Assembly (NCBI GenBank): GCA_964539825.1
Contig: CAZIKF010000011.1
Coordinates: 56,849 to 120,848, forward strand
Direction of reading: 5' to 3'
Length of the DNA: 64,000 nucleotides
DNA from: CAZIKF01 sp964539825
Lineage (GTDB): Bacteria > Muiribacteriota > UBA6191
In this document: in pieces, positions 43,949-53,156 of the stretch
Position numbering within the stretch: position 1 is the stretch's first letter
How the letters are laid out: every line of letters begins with the position of its first letter
Notes under the pieces: generated by a model
What the model saw: only the letters and a program-made list of their open reading frames with translations
Database searches by the model: none
What the model was told of the DNA's origin: nothing
Made by a program: the position numbers and the translations under genes

Positions 43949-45007
43949 ATGCTAGGAAAATCCCCTGAGGCAGCGGCTAGAATTCGTGTCTTAGTGGTCG
44001 ATGATTCGGCAGTAGACTCAAGAATCATTGCAAATGGACTGGAGAGAGACCCGGGCATCAGTGTGGTTTCACTGGCGTCTTGTGCTGTTGAGGGTCTTGA
44101 AAAAGCTCTCCAGCTTCGTCCGGATCTGATCTCCCTGGACTTTGAGATGCCCGACAAGAACGGGATGGAGTTTTTGCAAGAGCTCAGAAAGCACTCCAAT
44201 ACACCTGTCGTAGTAGTAACCTCAAAAGTTGGCAAGGGATCTAGCATAGCCCTGAAAATGCTTCGAGAAGGGGCCTATGAGATTGTTCCCAAGCCTGGAA
44301 AAAACATTTCGCTAGCGGAATTTCATCATCTTTTGCGCAGAACCGTAAAGATGGCGGTTTGTGTGGATCCACAAAAGATCAAGGAGCCATCCGTCACTAT
44401 GGACCCCGGCCCCAGTTCAAGAATCGGTAAAAGTCATTTAGCATCTACCGTGATCGCGGTTGGGGCGTCTACAGGCGGTACCGGAGCGGTGGCCTTTCTA
44501 CTGAAGAGTCTGCCTGTCAACATTCCGGGCATTGTATTGGTTCAGCATATGTTGGCGGGACATTTGGAACAATTCGCCAGACAGCTCGACAAGGAAACAG
44601 AACTTGAGGTTTTGGTTGCCTCGAATCATGACTCCATTCGACCGGGAAGAGTTCTTCTCGCGCCTGGTGACCAACATATGAGGGTTGTTAAAGGGTCCAG
44701 CGGGTATTTCGTCACCTGTGAGCAAACCCCCCGGGTCAACAACCATCGGCCATCGGTAGATGTTCTCATGGAGTCGGTAGCCAGCTCTGTGGGAAAAAAC
44801 TCCATTGGCGTTATGTTAACGGGAATGGGTATGGATGGGGCTGAGGGGATGCTGAAAATGAAAATGGCGGGTGCACGAAATCTCGCGCAGGATGAAGTGA
44901 GTTCAGTGGTTTACGGTATGCCCAAGGCCGCGGCTGACATCGGCGCGGTAGACCAGGTTCTCTCCCTGAAGATGATACCCAGGGGAATCCTGAGCTGGCT
45001 GGCCTAA
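43949..45007 (+). CDS. cheB: Protein-glutamate methylesterase CheB
   Basis: A 352-residue response regulator/esterase. Receiver with VVDDSAVDS and phospho-Asp in LISLDFEMPDKNG, linker, then the esterase with Ser in VGASTGGTGA, His in IVLVQHM and Asp in GMGMDGAEGM, the complete catalytic triad. It removes receptor methyl groups placed by CheR. The frame is open to 43601, overlapping cheA on the other strand; the ATG at 43949 fits the family start, with no strong ribosome site. An ATG at 43903 is the alternative. Confidence 0.93.
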   Translation: MLGKSPEAAARIRVLVVDDSAVDSRIIANGLERDPGISVVSLASCAVEGLEKALQLRPDLISLDFEMPDKNGMEFLQELRKHSNTPVVVVTSKVGKGSSIALKMLREGAYEIVPKPGKNISLAEFHHLLRRTVKMAVCVDPQKIKEPSVTMDPGPSSRIGKSHLASTVIAVGASTGGTGAVAFLLKSLPVNIPGIVLVQHMLAGHLEQFARQLDKETELEVLVASNHDSIRPGRVLLAPGDQHMRVVKGSSGYFVTCEQTPRVNNHRPSVDVLMESVASSVGKNSIGVMLTGMGMDGAEGMLKMKMAGARNLAQDEVSSVVYGMPKAAADIGAVDQVLSLKMIPRGILSWLA

Positions 45008-45165
45008 CACAACTACTTTTTTTCCCTTCAAAATTGTACTGGTCTATGTGATTGAGTGGGACCTTGTCATGGCAAGACGGCAAAGAATCTAAGAACTTCG
45101 CGCTAAACCTCCGAAATCATCCTTGTTTAAGGCCAGCCGATAAGGCCCATCAAGAGGGGAATAGC

Positions 45166-45330
45166 ATGAATTTTGAAGACACATTCGCAAGGTATAAGGG
45201 TAGAACCACAAGACAGAAAATCGTCAATTATATTCGTGAAAACTACAAGGGATTGCTTGGTGAAGATGTGGAGCTTCTTGGAAGTGATCAAGGTCTCGAC
45301 GAAATCCAGAGGAAATACTTTCGGAAGTGA
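45166..45330 (+). CDS. Small hypothetical protein
   Basis: A 54-residue protein (MNFEDTFARYKGRTTRQK...) with a good ribosome site AGAGGGGA 5 nt before the ATG. Charged and helical, ending QGLDEIQRKYFRK; no family recognised. It lies between cheB and the convergent two-receiver regulators and may belong to the signalling cluster. Confidence 0.6.
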   Translation: MNFEDTFARYKGRTTRQKIVNYIRENYKGLLGEDVELLGSDQGLDEIQRKYFRK

Positions 45331-45351
45331 TTACCCGGCATTCATCCCAGG

Positions 45352-46197
45352 CTAATCCCCAGAGCCAAGATCTTGAATAACTTGGTTGAGTTTTTCAGGA
45401 TCTATTGAGCCGAGGTTGAGGATTTCAAACTCCCTTTGAGGGGGTTCTGCCGCAATCTCTTTGGCGGAATTGGCAGGGGACCTATAGCTTATCAAACAAG
45501 GGGCGTAAGATGAGTTTCTGGCAGAGCACTCAGCTATAAAACCTTCGGCTTCAGCCCGAGTGGACTGCTCAAGGTTGACGAGAATCAGCTGGGGAGAGAT
45601 CCAATCAATGACTCTCCTTGCTGTGTCAAAATCCGGCTCGCAGTAAACCTCGTCTACACGTTCTTCAAAATACACCCTGATCTCATTTGCAGATCCTGGC
45701 TGGGCGTCAACGACTAATATTTTGAAGTGAGGGCTGATCCCGACTGGGGATCGCGCTAGCCCGATTTCAGAAATAGGGGCTACATCTACTCTAGAAGAAT
45801 CTGGTTGGCTCTTCTGGTCGCTCAGCGGGGTAGCTTGAACTGCTCGGTTCACTTTCTCGCGAAAGCGGTCTTCCTGAAAGGGTTTGGTAAAGAATGCGCA
45901 AATGCCCAGGCGCGTAGCTTCTCTTAAAATCTCCTTCTTCTTATTGGCGGTCAACATAATCACAGGAACATGGTTCCCATTATTTCTTAGATTTCGAAGA
46001 GTTGTAATCCCATCCTGAAGCGGCATATCTACATCCAAAATTACAACAGAAACCTCCTTATGCTGTTGAAGGATTTCTTCTGCCTCTATGCCGTTCTTTG
46101 CTTCCAGGAACTGAAATCCCTCAGGTTCCAGGGTCAATCGAACCATTTTTCGAACAAAGCTGGTGTCATCCACAATAAGGACGCAAGGTACTCTCAT
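45352..46197 (-). CDS. Two-receiver response regulator with Asn in second receiver (copy 3)
   Basis: A 281-residue protein: a canonical receiver (1-120; LIVDDTSF, phospho-Asp in VVILDVDMPLQDG, Lys in FFTKPFQ), a linker of about 35 residues, and a receiver-like domain (about 155-225; FKILVVDAQPG) where the phospho-acceptor position reads LILVNLEQ, Asn instead of Asp. The C-terminus (about 225-281) is less conserved than in its two paralogs. Third gene of a minus-strand operon, 4 bp after copy 2. No DNA-binding domain, so a CheY-like or scaffold role is likely. Confidence 0.88.
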   Translation of the reverse strand: MRVPCVLIVDDTSFVRKMVRLTLEPEGFQFLEAKNGIEAEEILQQHKEVSVVILDVDMPLQDGITTLRNLRNNGNHVPVIMLTANKKKEILREATRLGICAFFTKPFQEDRFREKVNRAVQATPLSDQKSQPDSSRVDVAPISEIGLARSPVGISPHFKILVVDAQPGSANEIRVYFEERVDEVYCEPDFDTARRVIDWISPQLILVNLEQSTRAEAEGFIAECSARNSSYAPCLISYRSPANSAKEIAAEPPQREFEILNLGSIDPEKLNQVIQDLGSGD

Positions 46198-46201
46198 TGG
46201 A

Positions 46202-47092
46202 TCAATCCTGAGTTTGGTTATCTTTCTCTCCAGCAGCGAACCGGATGCTTTCCATTAAGTCCTTATAGCAGAATGGTCCCCTGCAAAATCCGTTCAAAAC
46301 CTCTGACACTACCAGGTTTTCGCCAAGATCCTCACCCTCAGAGCCTGGCTCAGATAGGTATCCTACGAGAGTAACAGCTCTAGCATTAGCGGGACCAAAG
46401 ATGTTTGCGAGCTCTCTTGGTTTCGTGATCTCAGGATGCGAAAGATTGATGAGAATGATGTCGGGCTGCTGAATTTCACTGATCTGAACGGCTTCTTCAA
46501 AGTCTAAAGTGATAGAAACCTTGTGGAAGGCGAATTCGAGCAGATCTTCGAGGATAGTAGCAAACTGAACCTTTGGATCAATAATTAGAATTTTGTAAGG
46601 TCTATTTCCCCTCATATCTGAAATTGGAAGGGTCGTAGGTTTGATGTGATGTGTTCCAAATGCTCCGGGTTTTCTACCTTCCTCATCCTTGATTCCCTGT
46701 ATGACCTGGAGAACTCTCAAACGGAATTGCTCTTTTTCAAAGGGCTTCTTGATGTACGCGGAAATTCCAAGTTTGAGAGCTTGTGAAACCAGTTCCATTC
46801 CACTAACGGAAGTCAACATGATTACCGGCACTGAGTTTCCATTTTCACGCATGTTCGCAAGAGTTTGGATTCCGTTTTGGTGAGGCATCATGATGTCTAA
46901 GATCACAACCCTAAAATCGGTCCTGGTTTGGAGAATTTTTTCGGCTTGAACACCATCTACTGCCTCAAGAATGTCAAGACCCAGCGGTTCTAGCGATTTA
47001 CGAATTACCAGTCGGATGAATTTTTCATCCTCTACGATGAGAATCGCACCGTCATCACAGGGTTTTAGAGGTACGGATTTTGAATTAGCCAT
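46202..47092 (-). CDS. Two-receiver response regulator with Asn in second receiver (copy 2)
   Basis: A 296-residue paralog. Receiver 1 is intact (LIVEDEKFIRL, Asp in VVILDIMMPHQNG, Lys in YIKKPFE). Receiver 2 starts YKILIIDPKVQF and has IILINLSHPE at the acceptor position, again Asn. The C-terminal tail includes a Cys-containing segment (LNGFCRGPFCYKDL) matching a similar stretch in copy 1 (FECAGGFDAFCPFPFGLEEL). It starts 14 bp after copy 1. The receptor Asp of receiver 2 is lost in all three copies, so that domain is probably regulatory or binds a partner. Confidence 0.88.
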   Translation of the reverse strand: MANSKSVPLKPCDDGAILIVEDEKFIRLVIRKSLEPLGLDILEAVDGVQAEKILQTRTDFRVVILDIMMPHQNGIQTLANMRENGNSVPVIMLTSVSGMELVSQALKLGISAYIKKPFEKEQFRLRVLQVIQGIKDEEGRKPGAFGTHHIKPTTLPISDMRGNRPYKILIIDPKVQFATILEDLLEFAFHKVSITLDFEEAVQISEIQQPDIILINLSHPEITKPRELANIFGPANARAVTLVGYLSEPGSEGEDLGENLVVSEVLNGFCRGPFCYKDLMESIRFAAGEKDNQTQD

Positions 47093-47106
47093 GAAGTGTT
47101 TTTGTA

Positions 47107-48009
47107 TCAGGCTGTGACGGCTTTGTCGGCCGTAGTTCGTTCAACCGCATCTACCAGCTCTTCCAGGCCGAAGGGAAATGGGCAAAATGCGTCGAATCCC
47201 CCAGCGCATTCAAAACCCGGTCCCTTGGGATTGGCCGATAAGTCCGAATCAGATCCATACCCGATAAGGACTGCGTCAATACCAGCAAGGCGCTTTTCTG
47301 CCACAAATCTCTGGGGTTCTGTTTTTTCGGGGTAGCGGATATTTACCAGGATGACATTGGGATCAACCCATTTCAGGAGTGTGGCTGCCGTATCGAATCC
47401 CTCAGCCACGGACACCTCGTAGGAGCTACATTCAAGTAAATCAGAAAGAAGTCTTGAAAATTGAGCGAGTGGGTCCACAATAAGAACTCTGAGGATCTTT
47501 GAGGCACTCGCTGGCTCAGGTGGAGCGGCTGACTCTTGTGTTGGTAGACTTAGGCCAACTACCGGTTTGGCCGGGCTCTTCTCTTCCTTTCCAAGAATGG
47601 TTTGAATTTTTGTGCGGAGAACCTCTTTTTCAAAAGGTTTTCCTATAAAAGCGGAAATTCCCAGGCGAACCGCTTCGGTCAAAACGTCCTTTTTTGTCTT
47701 CGCGGTAAGCATGATGACGGGAATAGTATTTTTTTGTTCGCGGAGATTACGCAGTGTTTCAATTCCGTCTTGTACTGGCATTACGACATCGAGAATCACC
47801 AGGTCAATCTCAGGCTTATCACTTAGCATTTCTTCCGCGACCCGCCCATTTTCAGCTTCGAGAATCTCAATCTCCAGGGGATTGATAGCATGTCGAATCA
47901 TGGTGCGGACGAAACTTGTGTCATCCACGATCAGTACAGTTTTTACCCGATCACTCATAACCGGACTCCTCACATGACCAGTAAGATCGCCTCTTAATCT
48001 TTTATTCAC
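47107..48009 (-). CDS. Two-receiver response regulator with Asn in second receiver (copy 1)
   Basis: A 300-residue paralog, first of the three-gene operon. Receiver 1 is intact (LIVDDTSFVRTM, Asp in LVILDVVMPVQDG, Lys in FIGKPFE). Receiver 2 (LRVLIVDPLAQFSRLL) has VILVNIRYPEKTEP at the acceptor site, Asn for Asp. The region next to cheB/cheA makes these the only CheY-like outputs in the chemotaxis cluster. The ATG start may instead be the in-frame MSDRVKTVLIVDD (at 47958), which fits a receiver N-terminus better; about 17 residues precede it. Confidence 0.87.
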   Translation of the reverse strand: MNKRLRGDLTGHVRSPVMSDRVKTVLIVDDTSFVRTMIRHAINPLEIEILEAENGRVAEEMLSDKPEIDLVILDVVMPVQDGIETLRNLREQKNTIPVIMLTAKTKKDVLTEAVRLGISAFIGKPFEKEVLRTKIQTILGKEEKSPAKPVVGLSLPTQESAAPPEPASASKILRVLIVDPLAQFSRLLSDLLECSSYEVSVAEGFDTAATLLKWVDPNVILVNIRYPEKTEPQRFVAEKRLAGIDAVLIGYGSDSDLSANPKGPGFECAGGFDAFCPFPFGLEELVDAVERTTADKAVTA

Positions 48010-48246
48010 CTAAGAAAATTAAGGCGAAACGAGTATGAATCCTAAAGCCTCCCGGACCAAAAGTCAAAAGGCTGCAAATGCCTTAGCAGGGAAGGGATTT
48101 TGGTCTAATTCACAGTAAATTGTTCCATCCGGATGTTTTGCTTTCCATGACTCCTCTGCCCACGGCAAAGTTACGATTGATCCTTTGGAGGTATACCGAA
48201 AGGAAAACCGGAGAAATCAAATAGGTTTGGGCATATAATGACTTCT

Positions 48247-49041
48247 ATGCGGCTTCTTGTCTTCCTTCTCATGGCTTTCGGGTCCCTGGCTCATTGCGCC
48301 GTACGTAGCCTCGACTGGAGTGAGGTTCCCGACTCCCAACAACTTGGTTGGAACCGCATTCAGATTCCAGGGAGAAAAATTGAACTTTCTTTTTTCTCAA
48401 ACCAGGAGCTAGAACTCTCAAGAGTCTATACACTTGGCCGCGGATTTCTTCTGCTTGATCTGCGTCATAAGGAATCTACCAGGCTTCATACCTACCAGGT
48501 GATGCTCGAATCCTCAAAAGAACCGGTTCTACTGCACGAAACTCCCCTGAGGGAGGGTGCTGGTTTTGATGTTTCCCAGGAAGCAATCACCTTCAGCTAC
48601 GATTATCTTGACCCTCTTGATCCGGTGCCCCCCAGGTCTCGCATTGAGAGTGTATTCTCCCTCAATGAGTCCTTCTCACAGAAGGAGAAGGAGCGCTTCA
48701 AGAAGGCTCCGGGATTGCGAGGATACTTCCAGGAGCTTCACTATTTTGCCAAAAATGATGATTGGGAGAGATTTGGGGATTCTCTGGAGTTTCTTGAGAA
48801 AGGGCTAAGAGATGAGGGTGTTTTCCTTTTGGAACAGTCAGCAAGAAAGGAAGAGTTGTCGAGAGTTTTGCTGCTCAAGGCCGACCTTCAGTTCCAGGTG
48901 GAGAATCCAAAAGGAGGCTTCGCGATCTATTACGAAGTATTAAAAAGTCTTCCGGATACCCAGGGAGCATTGGTTGCTCTCGCGGAATTAGATCGAGTTA
49001 AAAGGCTTGGTCAAGAGGTGTATTTGAGACTGCGAAAATGA
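48247..49041 (+). CDS. Secreted hypothetical protein with helical C-terminus
   Basis: A 264-residue protein with a signal peptide (MRLLVFLLMAFGSLAHCA), a beta-rich part (about 20-140) and a helical C-terminal part (about 145-264; TPR-like ILKADLQFQVENPKGGFAIYYEVL). No family recognised. An in-frame ATG at 48238 lies inside TATAAT (48234-48239); that -10-like box is 7 nt before the ATG at 48247, so the transcript could be leaderless. No ribosome site is present. Confidence 0.75.
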   Translation: MRLLVFLLMAFGSLAHCAVRSLDWSEVPDSQQLGWNRIQIPGRKIELSFFSNQELELSRVYTLGRGFLLLDLRHKESTRLHTYQVMLESSKEPVLLHETPLREGAGFDVSQEAITFSYDYLDPLDPVPPRSRIESVFSLNESFSQKEKERFKKAPGLRGYFQELHYFAKNDDWERFGDSLEFLEKGLRDEGVFLLEQSARKEELSRVLLLKADLQFQVENPKGGFAIYYEVLKSLPDTQGALVALAELDRVKRLGQEVYLRLRK

Positions 49042-49066
49042 TGATTTCCTCTTTGTGGAGTATTCT

Positions 49067-49528
49067 CTAAGATTTGAAAAGGTCTTCGGAAGGCTCCTGG
49101 CGTCGGCTCAAGAAGCGATCAAGACTGTATTTTCCGGCTCCGCTGAAAGCGAAGAAGACCGCACATGCGAGGTAAATCGCCGCGATCTCTTTGATGTAGA
49201 AGGGGTGTCCGTGATGTCTTGCAAAGACAGCAACCGCCATGGTTATGGTAAGAATTATCGAGTTTATTCTTGTTCCAAGCCCCACTGCGATGCAGATTCC
49301 TCCTAAGAGTTCAGACAGACCTGCTGCCCAGGCAAAAAGCTCTGGAGCGGGAAAACCCAATGCCTTGATACTTTCCACAAAACCCGGCAGTGGGGGAGTG
49401 TTTATGGTTCCATGCGCAAAGGCCATCGCAAATCCAAAATAGACTCTAAGGACGAATAATCCCAGGTTGAGGGGTATGGGTTCGTAGGTTGAGCCTGAAA
49501 ACAAAAAGGGAAGGAGGAGTTTCTTCAT
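49067..49528 (-). CDS. DoxX family membrane protein
   Basis: A 153-residue protein with four membrane helices: LNLGLFVLRVYFGFAMAFAHG, then PAPELFAWAAGLSELLGGICIAVGLGTR, IILTITMAVAVFARHHGHPF and EIAAIYLACAVFFAFSGAGKYSLD. The conserved Arg/Gly pattern of DoxX is present. DoxX-type proteins act in redox or thiosulfate/quinone-linked membrane processes; the role here is not visible. It converges on the secreted protein gene upstream. Confidence 0.85.
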   Translation of the reverse strand: MKKLLLPFLFSGSTYEPIPLNLGLFVLRVYFGFAMAFAHGTINTPPLPGFVESIKALGFPAPELFAWAAGLSELLGGICIAVGLGTRINSIILTITMAVAVFARHHGHPFYIKEIAAIYLACAVFFAFSGAGKYSLDRFLSRRQEPSEDLFKS

Positions 49529-49725
49529 AGGGTCACTTCGATATTAACAAAAGTTATTCTGGCCAAGATTCAAGTCTTAACACCGTCCCAGGATATAGAA
49601 GTGTCTTTATGGATTTCAAACTTTTCATTTTATCTTGATTGAGAATTGTGTTCGTCGTGCAGGAGTATAGGTTCTTGATTTCCTTATCAGGCAACATTTA
49701 CTCCCTTATCTCGTATTATAGACTG

Positions 49726-51747
49726 ATGCGCTCTACCCTTCTATTTCTCGCTCTTTTTAGTTCCACGATTTTTGCTGATAAGGATCTTGATGACCTGAGT
49801 AAATCAGCTGATTATTCTCCCATGTCCCAGTATCGGCAAACTCCCCGCACTGCGGGTTCCAAAGATGCTTATGTAGCCGGTTGGCTGGTGAAAGTAGATA
49901 AGGAAACAGGGGTAGCCGAAGTCGTGGTAGAGGCAGCCAATATTCGAGCAGGTATTGGGACTTCCCACAAAGTAGTACGGGTAGGAAAAAAGGGTGAGAA
50001 GTTTCCTTTTCTGAGTTTCAATTCAAATAGCCGCTGGGTTCGCATTTCTTTGGTGCCGGTAGCAAAACGCATGGCTGTAGAGAGCGAAGTTGAGAAGCAA
50101 AAAGGCAATACAGTAAAGGTTCGTTCGGGCAATACGCTCTCTGTAGTTGCACGCGAGAATTACGCTGAATTTGCTGGTTCGTCACGGGCTTTTCGTTTCT
50201 GGCCGCTAATTTACGTAGCATCTGGACTCTCCAGTACCAATCTTACCATCGGGCAGGATCTTGTCATCCCAGGCCTGTCTGGAGATAAGCAGAACCAGGT
50301 GGGTGTCCTAATTGATGTGATGGTCAAATCAGTTCACAACCTTCAAGCACTGCTGGATGAGGATGACCGAATCCTCGCAAACCCCCTGGTAAAGTTTTTG
50401 AAAGGGGAGTATTCCAAAATGGTAGCAGCCCTGTATCCAGAGTTTCAGGAGGAGTTTGCGGCACGCCTTGAAGAAGTTTTGAATTCCAACCGGGAGGAAT
50501 TCTATCGCAAGCAGCTTCTGTCATTGACAAAACATGTGCAGGAAGCAACTGCGCTGGAGGACTTGGCCGATCTCTCGACCCGCGTTCAGGATACACGGGC
50601 AGCGATTCCCCAGGGTGAAGAGGATCAGCAAATCATAACGCTTGAAAATTTGATCAGTGAGCGCTTTGTAGAAGTGTCTCGAGAATCCATGCAGGAACTG
50701 CGCGAACAGGTAGACCTGTTTAAAAAAGGAGAGACAACCCAGGACCTGAAAGAGTCTTCTAAAAGGAGGGTCCGGCAGCAGTTGGCCTACCGTCTTTTTG
50801 AAAGAAGGTACGATCTTTTTTCCTTTCAAAAAATCCCAACCCTGGAAAAAACCGTAACGAAACAAATCCAAGAGATTCAGGAATTGGAAAAGGAACTTGG
50901 TCCTCCCGAGGGTACCCTCCATCCAAGTATCAAAAGGATGAACAAGGGGTCGAATTCGGCTCAATCGATCACAGTTCTGAACTCTCGCTTCAATCACTGG
51001 CTTGAAGTGGCGTCCTTACTCCATGAAAAGGATTGCCAGGCTTTTCCTAAAGTAGTGAACCGTTACGGAGATACGATTCATATTGGCGATGTCATCAGGG
51101 CAGTGATTATTCAAGAATCTGCGGGTGTTCATCGAAAGGGGAATGGTGAGATCACCGCTGGATTAAACAAGAAAAATGGAAAAGTCATCAGCCGTGATCT
51201 TGGATTTGGACAGATCAATACCTGGGCTCATAGAAAGATGAAGATCAACGTGTTGAGCACAGCAAATCGCATTGAAGACGGCCGCTATCCATATGGAACT
51301 CTCGTCTCGCGGTTTTTTTATAACACCGGTACGGCGGCAGGGAAAAAGAGTATCCAGGCAAACTTTGAAAATCCCATGCATAATCTTCACGGCATGTCTA
51401 AAGTCCTGTCCTCGACCATCAACCGCTCAGTGGGGTTTGAGAACACCTCTGGCGACACGGAGAGACTGGTAAAAGCACTCTCCGCTTATAACCACGGAAT
51501 GAACAGTTCCGATTATAGAATTCCCTGGCAGACGTTTGTAGCCAAGGTAGCCGAAGGACGTGGGAACTACGGAGAAGAAGTAGCGGTTCATTACGGAATC
51601 AGGCTGCAGTTGCTATTAGGCATGGACCCCTCACACGAGGAAATCAACTATCTGAAGAAAGAACGAAATAGCGGTACGATGTCCTCTTTCTATCATGATC
51701 AGGTTGAGTATACCTACGCATACGCAAACTTTCCTGAAGACGTCTAG
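49726..51747 (+). CDS. Secreted SH3b-LysM-lytic transglycosylase-like protein
   Basis: A 673-residue envelope protein: signal peptide (RSTLLFLALFSSTIFA), SH3b-like domain (about 45-110; VEAANIRAGIGTSHKVVRVG), LysM-like peptidoglycan-binding segment (about 130-190; VKVRSGNTLSVVARENYAEF and LTIGQDLVIPG), a long helical middle region and a C-terminal SLT-like domain (about 465-640; VIIQESAGVHRKG with Glu, DLGFGQIN, ALSAYNHGM). It likely cuts or binds peptidoglycan. The start at 49726 puts the signal peptide first; TATTAT lies 6 nt before it, so the transcript may be leaderless. Confidence 0.82.
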   Translation: MRSTLLFLALFSSTIFADKDLDDLSKSADYSPMSQYRQTPRTAGSKDAYVAGWLVKVDKETGVAEVVVEAANIRAGIGTSHKVVRVGKKGEKFPFLSFNSNSRWVRISLVPVAKRMAVESEVEKQKGNTVKVRSGNTLSVVARENYAEFAGSSRAFRFWPLIYVASGLSSTNLTIGQDLVIPGLSGDKQNQVGVLIDVMVKSVHNLQALLDEDDRILANPLVKFLKGEYSKMVAALYPEFQEEFAARLEEVLNSNREEFYRKQLLSLTKHVQEATALEDLADLSTRVQDTRAAIPQGEEDQQIITLENLISERFVEVSRESMQELREQVDLFKKGETTQDLKESSKRRVRQQLAYRLFERRYDLFSFQKIPTLEKTVTKQIQEIQELEKELGPPEGTLHPSIKRMNKGSNSAQSITVLNSRFNHWLEVASLLHEKDCQAFPKVVNRYGDTIHIGDVIRAVIIQESAGVHRKGNGEITAGLNKKNGKVISRDLGFGQINTWAHRKMKINVLSTANRIEDGRYPYGTLVSRFFYNTGTAAGKKSIQANFENPMHNLHGMSKVLSSTINRSVGFENTSGDTERLVKALSAYNHGMNSSDYRIPWQTFVAKVAEGRGNYGEEVAVHYGIRLQLLLGMDPSHEEINYLKKERNSGTMSSFYHDQVEYTYAYANFPEDV

Positions 51748-51756
51748 AAGTTCAAA

Positions 51757-53070
51757 TCAGGATTTTTTCTTCTTTCGAGTGGAACCAATTTTTTGAACGA
51801 AGTCCATACGCTTTCGTACTTCCTTCTCAAACCCTAGCTCTCCCGGTTGGTAAAACTCGGTGTCCCCCAATTCCTCAGGCAGACAATTCTGACCTGAAAT
51901 ATGGTATTTAGCCTTGTGGTCGTATTGGTAGTCCTTGCCGTAACCCTGGTCCTTCATAAAGCGGGTCACAGGATTTCTCAGGTGCAGAGGAATGGGAATC
52001 TGACCGGTTTCCTGAACCCTGGCAGATAAGAGTTTCTGGGCTTCATAGATGGCATTTGATTTGGGAGCGGAGGCCAGGTAAACCGTGGCCTGGTAGAGCG
52101 CCAGATCACCCTCGGGAATCCCTATGAAATCAAAGGCGTCCCTGGCAGCGATGCTTTGTACCAGAGCCTGGGGATCGGCAAGGCCAATGTCCTCTGAGGC
52201 GAATCTAATGATCCGGCGCAAAATGAAGCGTCGGTCTTCGCCTCCTTGAAGCATACGCTCTAAGTAGTAGAGCGCTCCCTGGGTGTCTGATGCCCTGAGA
52301 GCCTTGTGAAAAGCGGAAATAAGGTCGTAGTGTTGATCACGGTCTTTATCGTGGTAAGAGAGTCTCGCGGTTAAGTATTGACCTAGATCTTCTAACTCCA
52401 CACTACGATCTTCTAGAAAACCTTCTTGGAGGATCTCCAATTGATTTAAAAAGAAACGGGCATCTCCATCGGCACGTGAGCACAGTGCATTTAAGGCCTC
52501 TTCAGTTAAGGTTACCCTTATTCTTCCAGCGTCTTTCCCTCTTTGATAAATTGTTGCCAGTGATTCAATTTGATGCTTTTGGAATGTGAGGACATGTACC
52601 CTGGAGAGAAGAGCGGAATTGAGTTCAAAGGAGGGATTTTCAGTGGTTGCTCCGATCAAGAGAAAGCTGCCTTCTTCCACATAGCCAAGAAGGGTATCCT
52701 GCTGGGCCTTATTGAGGCGATGGATCTCATCAATGAATAGCAGGGTTCTAGCACCGCCAGCCTGAAATCTCTCCCGGGCAAGGTCTCCTAGCTTCTTTAG
52801 CTCACGCGTGGAGAACGCCGTAGCCTGAATTTCTTTGGAGGGGAGTTCAAGTACGTGTTTGAGAATTCTGGAAAGAGAGGTTTTACCGGTCCCAGGCGGT
52901 CCCCAGAGAACGAGGGAGGGAAGCCGTTTTTTTGCCAGGACGTCGAGCAGAATTCGTGAGCTGGAAAACAAGTGACTTTGTCCAACAAATTCCTCCATGG
53001 AGAGTGGTTTTAGCTCCTCTGCAAGGGGTTTGCCGACGGGTTCACGAGAGAAGAGGGATTTTTGAAGCAT
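51757..53070 (-). CDS. rarA: Replication-associated recombination protein RarA (MgsA)
   Basis: A 437-residue AAA+ ATPase: LKPLSMEEFVGQSHL, Walker A GPPGTGKTSL, Walker B LLFIDEIHRLNKAQQD, sensor 1 GATTENPSFELN, and the C-terminal RarA region (EDIGLADPQALV, HLRNPVTRFMKDQGYGKDYQY). RarA acts at stalled replication forks with clamp loader and SSB. Full length. It converges on the LysM/SLT gene. Confidence 0.95.
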   Translation of the reverse strand: MLQKSLFSREPVGKPLAEELKPLSMEEFVGQSHLFSSSRILLDVLAKKRLPSLVLWGPPGTGKTSLSRILKHVLELPSKEIQATAFSTRELKKLGDLARERFQAGGARTLLFIDEIHRLNKAQQDTLLGYVEEGSFLLIGATTENPSFELNSALLSRVHVLTFQKHQIESLATIYQRGKDAGRIRVTLTEEALNALCSRADGDARFFLNQLEILQEGFLEDRSVELEDLGQYLTARLSYHDKDRDQHYDLISAFHKALRASDTQGALYYLERMLQGGEDRRFILRRIIRFASEDIGLADPQALVQSIAARDAFDFIGIPEGDLALYQATVYLASAPKSNAIYEAQKLLSARVQETGQIPIPLHLRNPVTRFMKDQGYGKDYQYDHKAKYHISGQNCLPEELGDTEFYQPGELGFEKEVRKRMDFVQKIGSTRKKKKS

Positions 53071-53105
53071 TTTCTAATCTATCGAGGAAGTAATGGAAAA
53101 CAATA

Positions 53106-53146
53106 GAATCAGAGGAATGGGATTGATCCCGACTTGAGATCGGGAT
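53106..53146 (+). repeat. Short palindromic repeat, family A copy 1
   Basis: GAATCAGAGGAATGGG (53106-53121) followed by a hairpin with arms ATCCCGA (53126-53132) and TCGGGAT (53140-53146) and a 7-nt loop containing CTTGA. The same 16-mer followed by a hairpin recurs at 62477. It lies in the 86-bp spacer after rarA. Confidence 0.55.
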
Positions 53147-53156
53147 AGGGGACTCA

